This document shows, in pieces, positions 63,556 through 64,000 of a stretch of DNA of 64,000 bases. How positions within the stretch are numbered: the stretch's first letter is position 1; each line of letters starts with the position of its first letter. The stretch is from JAGVSZ01 sp963747775 (lineage in GTDB: Bacteria > Pseudomonadota > Gammaproteobacteria > Burkholderiales > SG8-39): the NCBI GenBank assembly GCA_963747775.1, contig CAVVGT010000001.1, positions 186,001 to 250,000 on the forward strand, given 5' to 3'. A program made the translations under genes and the position numbers. Below the pieces are notes generated by a model. That model searched no databases, had not been told where the DNA came from, and was given only the letters and a program-made list of their open reading frames with translations.

Positions 63556-64000
63556 ATGGCAAAGAGAGTACTTCGGCAGCTTTTCTTCCTCGCTACAACA
63601 GTCATGTTGGCTGCCTGCGGTAGCGGTGGCGGTGGCGATGGCGGCACGCCGAACGCAAGCGCGTTGCCATCCACGGCGACTTCGCCAGCGCCGCAATCGA
63701 CCGGGACTTCGCCAGCGCCGCAATCGGCCGCGACTTCGCCGGCGCCGCAGTCGACCCCCACTTCGCCGGCGCCGCCGTCGACCCCGACTTCGCCGGCGCC
63801 GCAGTCGACCGCGTCCGTGACGCTCGCGTGGACCCCCAATACCGAGCCGGACTTGGCGGGATACAAAGTCTACAGGGCGACATCGTCGGGATCTTACGGC
63901 GCAGCAATCGCGACTTTGCCCGCCAACACAACCTCGTTTGTCGCCACCGGGCTGCAGCCCGGGGTCACTTACTTCTTCGTTATCACCGCATTCGATTCCT
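63556..64000 (+). CDS. Fibronectin-III-type lipoprotein with nonapeptide repeats, partial
   Basis: The first 148 residues are in the window; the gene runs off the right edge. The signal peptide MAKRVLRQLFFLATTVMLAA ends in a lipobox LAAC with Cys21, then GSGGGGDGG. Five tandem copies of a nine-residue unit (TSPAPQSTx) form a proline-rich spacer, after which a fibronectin-III domain starts (VTLAWTPNTEPDLAGYKVYR, GLQPGVTYFFVITAFDS). An outer-membrane-anchored surface protein is likely. Same operon as the preceding fibronectin-III gene. Confidence 0.85.
   Translation, partial: MAKRVLRQLFFLATTVMLAACGSGGGGDGGTPNASALPSTATSPAPQSTGTSPAPQSAATSPAPQSTPTSPAPPSTPTSPAPQSTASVTLAWTPNTEPDLAGYKVYRATSSGSYGAAIATLPANTTSFVATGLQPGVTYFFVITAFDS
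63679..63813 (+). repeat. Tandem 27-bp repeats coding for TSPAPQSTx
   Basis: Five consecutive 27-bp units starting ACTTCGCC(A/G)GCGCCG, each giving TSPAPQST or close variants plus one variable residue. The repeats keep the reading frame, so copy number could change by slippage or recombination without breaking the protein. They form a Pro/Ser/Thr spacer between the lipid anchor and the fibronectin-III domain. Confidence 0.9.

Noticed and set aside
63679..63813. CRISPR-like array
   Set aside because: The repeats are directly tandem without spacers and lie in frame inside a coding gene.

Overview
This is one very GC-rich contig with tightly packed, often 4-bp-overlapping (ATGA/GTGA) genes. It looks like a chromosomal segment of a betaproteobacterium close to Burkholderiales or a related lineage. 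The evidence is gene order: gmk-rpoZ-spoT next to yicC and a Ser/Thr kinase/PP2C pair with rph-rdgB-hemW; dusB-fis-purH-purD-hemF; amgK-murU divergent from lptD-surA-rsmA; glyQ-glyS-gmhB-plsC; and miaB-phoH-ybeY-corC-lnt. There is also a Bug-type solute-binding protein, common in betaproteobacteria. I see no tRNA, rRNA, CRISPR array, phage or intact insertion sequence.

Layout. 1-7.5 kb (minus strand): a catabolic operon with an SDR, MarR regulator, acyl-CoA dehydrogenase, aryl/acyl-CoA ligase, octopine-dehydrogenase-like protein, 3-hydroxyacyl-CoA dehydrogenase and the start of an MDR oxidoreductase. It has a promoter-like sequence and palindromes upstream, and an alpha/beta hydrolase gene just before it. 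7.5-11.5 kb: spoT, rpoZ, gmk, yicC. 11.6-17.0 kb (plus): kinase, phosphatase, rph, rdgB, hemW, HAD hydrolase. 17.0-22.2 kb (minus): hemF, purD, purH, fis, dusB. 22.4-27.3 kb (minus): ubiH-like, pepP, a small unknown protein, murU and amgK, with a duplicated hairpin repeat between the last two. 27.4-32.1 kb (plus): lptD, surA, rsmA. 32.0-37.4 kb (minus): gloA, a metallopeptidase, plsC, gmhB, glyS, glyQ. 37.5-41.3 kb (plus): a putative metabolic cassette of a phthalate-decarboxylase-like protein, a ThDP enzyme and a Bug solute-binding protein. 41.4-48.3 kb (minus): dienelactone hydrolase, YdcH-like protein, lnt, corC, ybeY, phoH, miaB and a secreted unknown. 49.1-60.5 kb (plus): a type II secretion operon in the order GHIJKLMN-CDEF, then a short FimV-like protein, a VanZ-like protein and two fibronectin-III-type exported proteins, the last cut by the window end.

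The main technical caveat is that between about 10.1 and 21.6 kb eight housekeeping genes (gmk, yicC, hemW, hemF, purD, purH, fis, dusB) are broken by single-base indels, about 13 in total and mostly extra bases. In each case the reading frame resumes with normal family sequence and the corrected length is normal. Most of these genes are essential or nearly so, and the flanking 10 kb and 40 kb are clean, so a local stretch of poor consensus sequence is more likely than real pseudogenes. I annotate full spans and state the probable error positions.

The least-explained biology is the 1-6.6 kb CoA-thioester operon with its operator-like palindromes, the 37.5-41.3 kb ThDP/solute-binding cassette, the duplicated hairpin repeat at 26.1 kb, and the secreted repeat proteins at the right end.
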